This document shows, piece by piece, positions 62,625 to 64,000 of a stretch of 64,000 nt of DNA (the first letter of the stretch is position 1; each line of letters opens with the position of its first letter). Below the pieces are notes generated by a model. It searched no databases. It was not told the origin of the DNA and saw nothing but the letters and a program-made list of their open reading frames with translations. Source of the DNA: Butyriboletus loyo (lineage: Eukaryota > Basidiomycota > Agaricomycetes > Boletales > Boletaceae); contig JBBPSI010000023.1 in the NCBI GenBank assembly GCA_038093515.1, forward strand, positions 124,001-188,000, read 5' to 3'. Position numbers and translations under genes: made by a program.

Positions 62625-64000
62625 ATGGCAACACCCTTTACTTTCCTTCCACGAGTTGTCTCCAAGCACACAAAAGAATGGCAAGGCATATCCAGACCTC
62701 CACCATCACCGTCCCCACTACCCGACCCCACCACCGACTCCGACTCCCAGTCCGAAGACGAGGACGATCAGGACGACACTGCGCTCGACAAGGTCAAGAG
62801 CAAAGAAAAAGCCACCGAACCGGCCCATTCAAAGCAGTCCACCATCACCCAGGACATCGCGTCTCTCATCTCTCTCGCCCTCTCCGACTACAACATCTGG
62901 CTCGACGCCGACCTGCGCTGGAAGCTCGATGCTTGTCTGGGGGACGACATCTCCCTAGATGAGGCTGGATGTACGTCTCCCTCGTCCTCATCCAGGAAAA
63001 TAGAAATGTCAGGACTAATCAACGACCTCTGTATGCTTAAGTCGTACCTATCAGCTATCTCCTCCGCCGCCCTCCGTTTCGCGGTTCACTCACACTGCCG
63101 AGTGGTCAGCCCGACCCATCCGAAACGGAGGTAGTGAAAGCCCTCCGCACCCACGCGAGCCACACCCTCGAGGTTCGGATACGTCTCCCTTCCTCTTCGT
63201 CCTCCGCCTCCTCTGCACTGTCCTCGTCTGTCTGGTATGGCACCGGAAAAACCTCCCGGAAGAAAGACGTGGGTGGGTATGAAGTGCGTCGGAGAGACTG
63301 GTTGACGCTGCGTGATCGTCCGTCGCGTATGTGGACGCGTGCCCGGTGGGACGAGATGACGGTGTACATGGTTCGTTTCGTTCTCTCCACTGCGTCATAT
63401 CCATCTATCTGATCCGACGCTTCCCCCCTTTGTTTCCTCGTGCGACTATTTAGGAATGCATACCACCGCAATACCGCACCGTTGGGGGTATCTCCCGTTT
63501 CGCCGAAACCCTCCTCCCGCCACCCTCAGAAGCAGAGACAGACACCGAACCACACCCCCGTATCCAAAACGTCGCCCTTCCTCCCCACCACCTCGACAAA
63601 CAGGGAGACATACCCAAATGCAGAGGGTACGCTCTCGTCACGTTTTCGACCAAGTCGCACGTCGAGGCCATTCTTCATGCGTGGCCTTGGAAGCGGCGCC
63701 GTGCACTCGTCCCTGCGGACGAGAACGAGAACGGGCCGCCCGCCGTGAGAGAAGCACGCAAGTATGGGTCGCGGACGATCTCCAAGGCGCGGTGGGACGC
63801 GTTGAACGAGGAGTACCTTCTCTACAAACAGTACCTCGTGGATGAGATGGCACGGACACAGACTGAGATGCATCAACCTGGTGAAGACGCGACCGAACAC
63901 GCGCGCGGCAAACCTACCGCCGTTCCTGATCCCAACCTCCAAACCCAGACTACAATACAGACGCAGACCACGCCCTCCTCACCCTACCCGTTCAACTGCC
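62625..64000 (+). CDS. La-motif RNA-binding protein (LARP-like), 3' end outside window
   Basis: The start MATPFTFLPRVVSKHTKEWQ opens a Pro/Ser-rich, acidic N-terminus. A degenerate La-type winged helix follows: LALSDYNIWLDADLRWKLDA, then after an intron FVPISYLLRRPPFRGSLTLP and VVKALRTHASHTLEVRI. Another intron leads to ECIPPQYRTVGGISRFAETL and then an RRM-like strand (KCRGYALVTFSTKSHVEAIL). A basic WPWKRRRALVP stretch and a Gln/Thr-rich region run off the window. The combination suggests a La-related protein binding RNA 3' ends (LARP7-like), but the assignment rests on pattern only. Confidence 0.72.

Overview
The window is nuclear DNA of a filamentous basidiomycete, most likely an Agaricomycete. 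Genes are dense (one per 1.5-3 kb on both strands) and most are cut by short introns of about 45-75 nt, mostly GT-AG with a few GC-AG. The families point the same way: a fungal DUF6593-type protein, aryl-alcohol-oxidase-like GMC oxidoreductase, KEX1, small secreted proteins and Helitrons. Exon models were built by hand from reading-frame continuity and splice consensus. Where exon lengths are stated, they add up to a whole number of codons.

Layout. 1-35 kb is a conserved housekeeping stretch: the 3' part of an unknown gene, a gephyrin-type molybdenum cofactor protein, KEX1 carboxypeptidase, an ER thioredoxin-like protein, a GMC oxidoreductase, mitochondrial ribosomal protein uL13m, an acidic nuclear-looking protein, SMC5, aspartate-semialdehyde dehydrogenase, EMC6, a DUF6593-type protein, a TTC27/EMW1-like TPR protein, a hotdog thioesterase, a DHX33-like DEAH helicase, ITP pyrophosphatase and a BOI-type SH3-SAM-PH polarity protein.

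34.5-39.2 kb is a large inverted duplication. The 3' end of the BOI gene and a neighbouring hotdog thioesterase were copied into an opposite-facing second arm. The result is two intact, divergently transcribed thioesterase genes plus a frameshifted BOI fragment. Between the arms lies a 701-bp element with 92-bp terminal inverted repeats. Its core recurs, inverted, at 49.6-50.1 kb.

39.2-49.6 kb is an AT-richer transposon island. It holds a tyrosine-recombinase fossil and a decayed Helitron whose protein is broken by stop codons, a lost P-loop and seven solo LTRs of three families. Each LTR is flanked by a perfect 5-bp target-site duplication, and one is nested inside another. The Helitron 3' end (hairpin plus CTAG) is visible at 49.63 kb.

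50.3-56.6 kb returns to genes: a protein with three tandem GTPase domains, a U5-40K-like WD40 splicing protein and an ATG22-like vacuolar permease. 56.8-62.4 kb is a tandemly duplicated region with two copies of a small secreted protein gene, two copies of an unidentified decayed sequence and a second tyrosine-recombinase fossil. The window ends inside a La-motif/RNA-binding protein gene.

The neighbours are mostly independent housekeeping genes, not a pathway cluster. The most unusual biology is the palindromic thioesterase duplication, the solo-LTR pile-up in the Helitron, the triple GTPase, and an SMC5 gene whose Walker B/D-loop segment does not read as expected.
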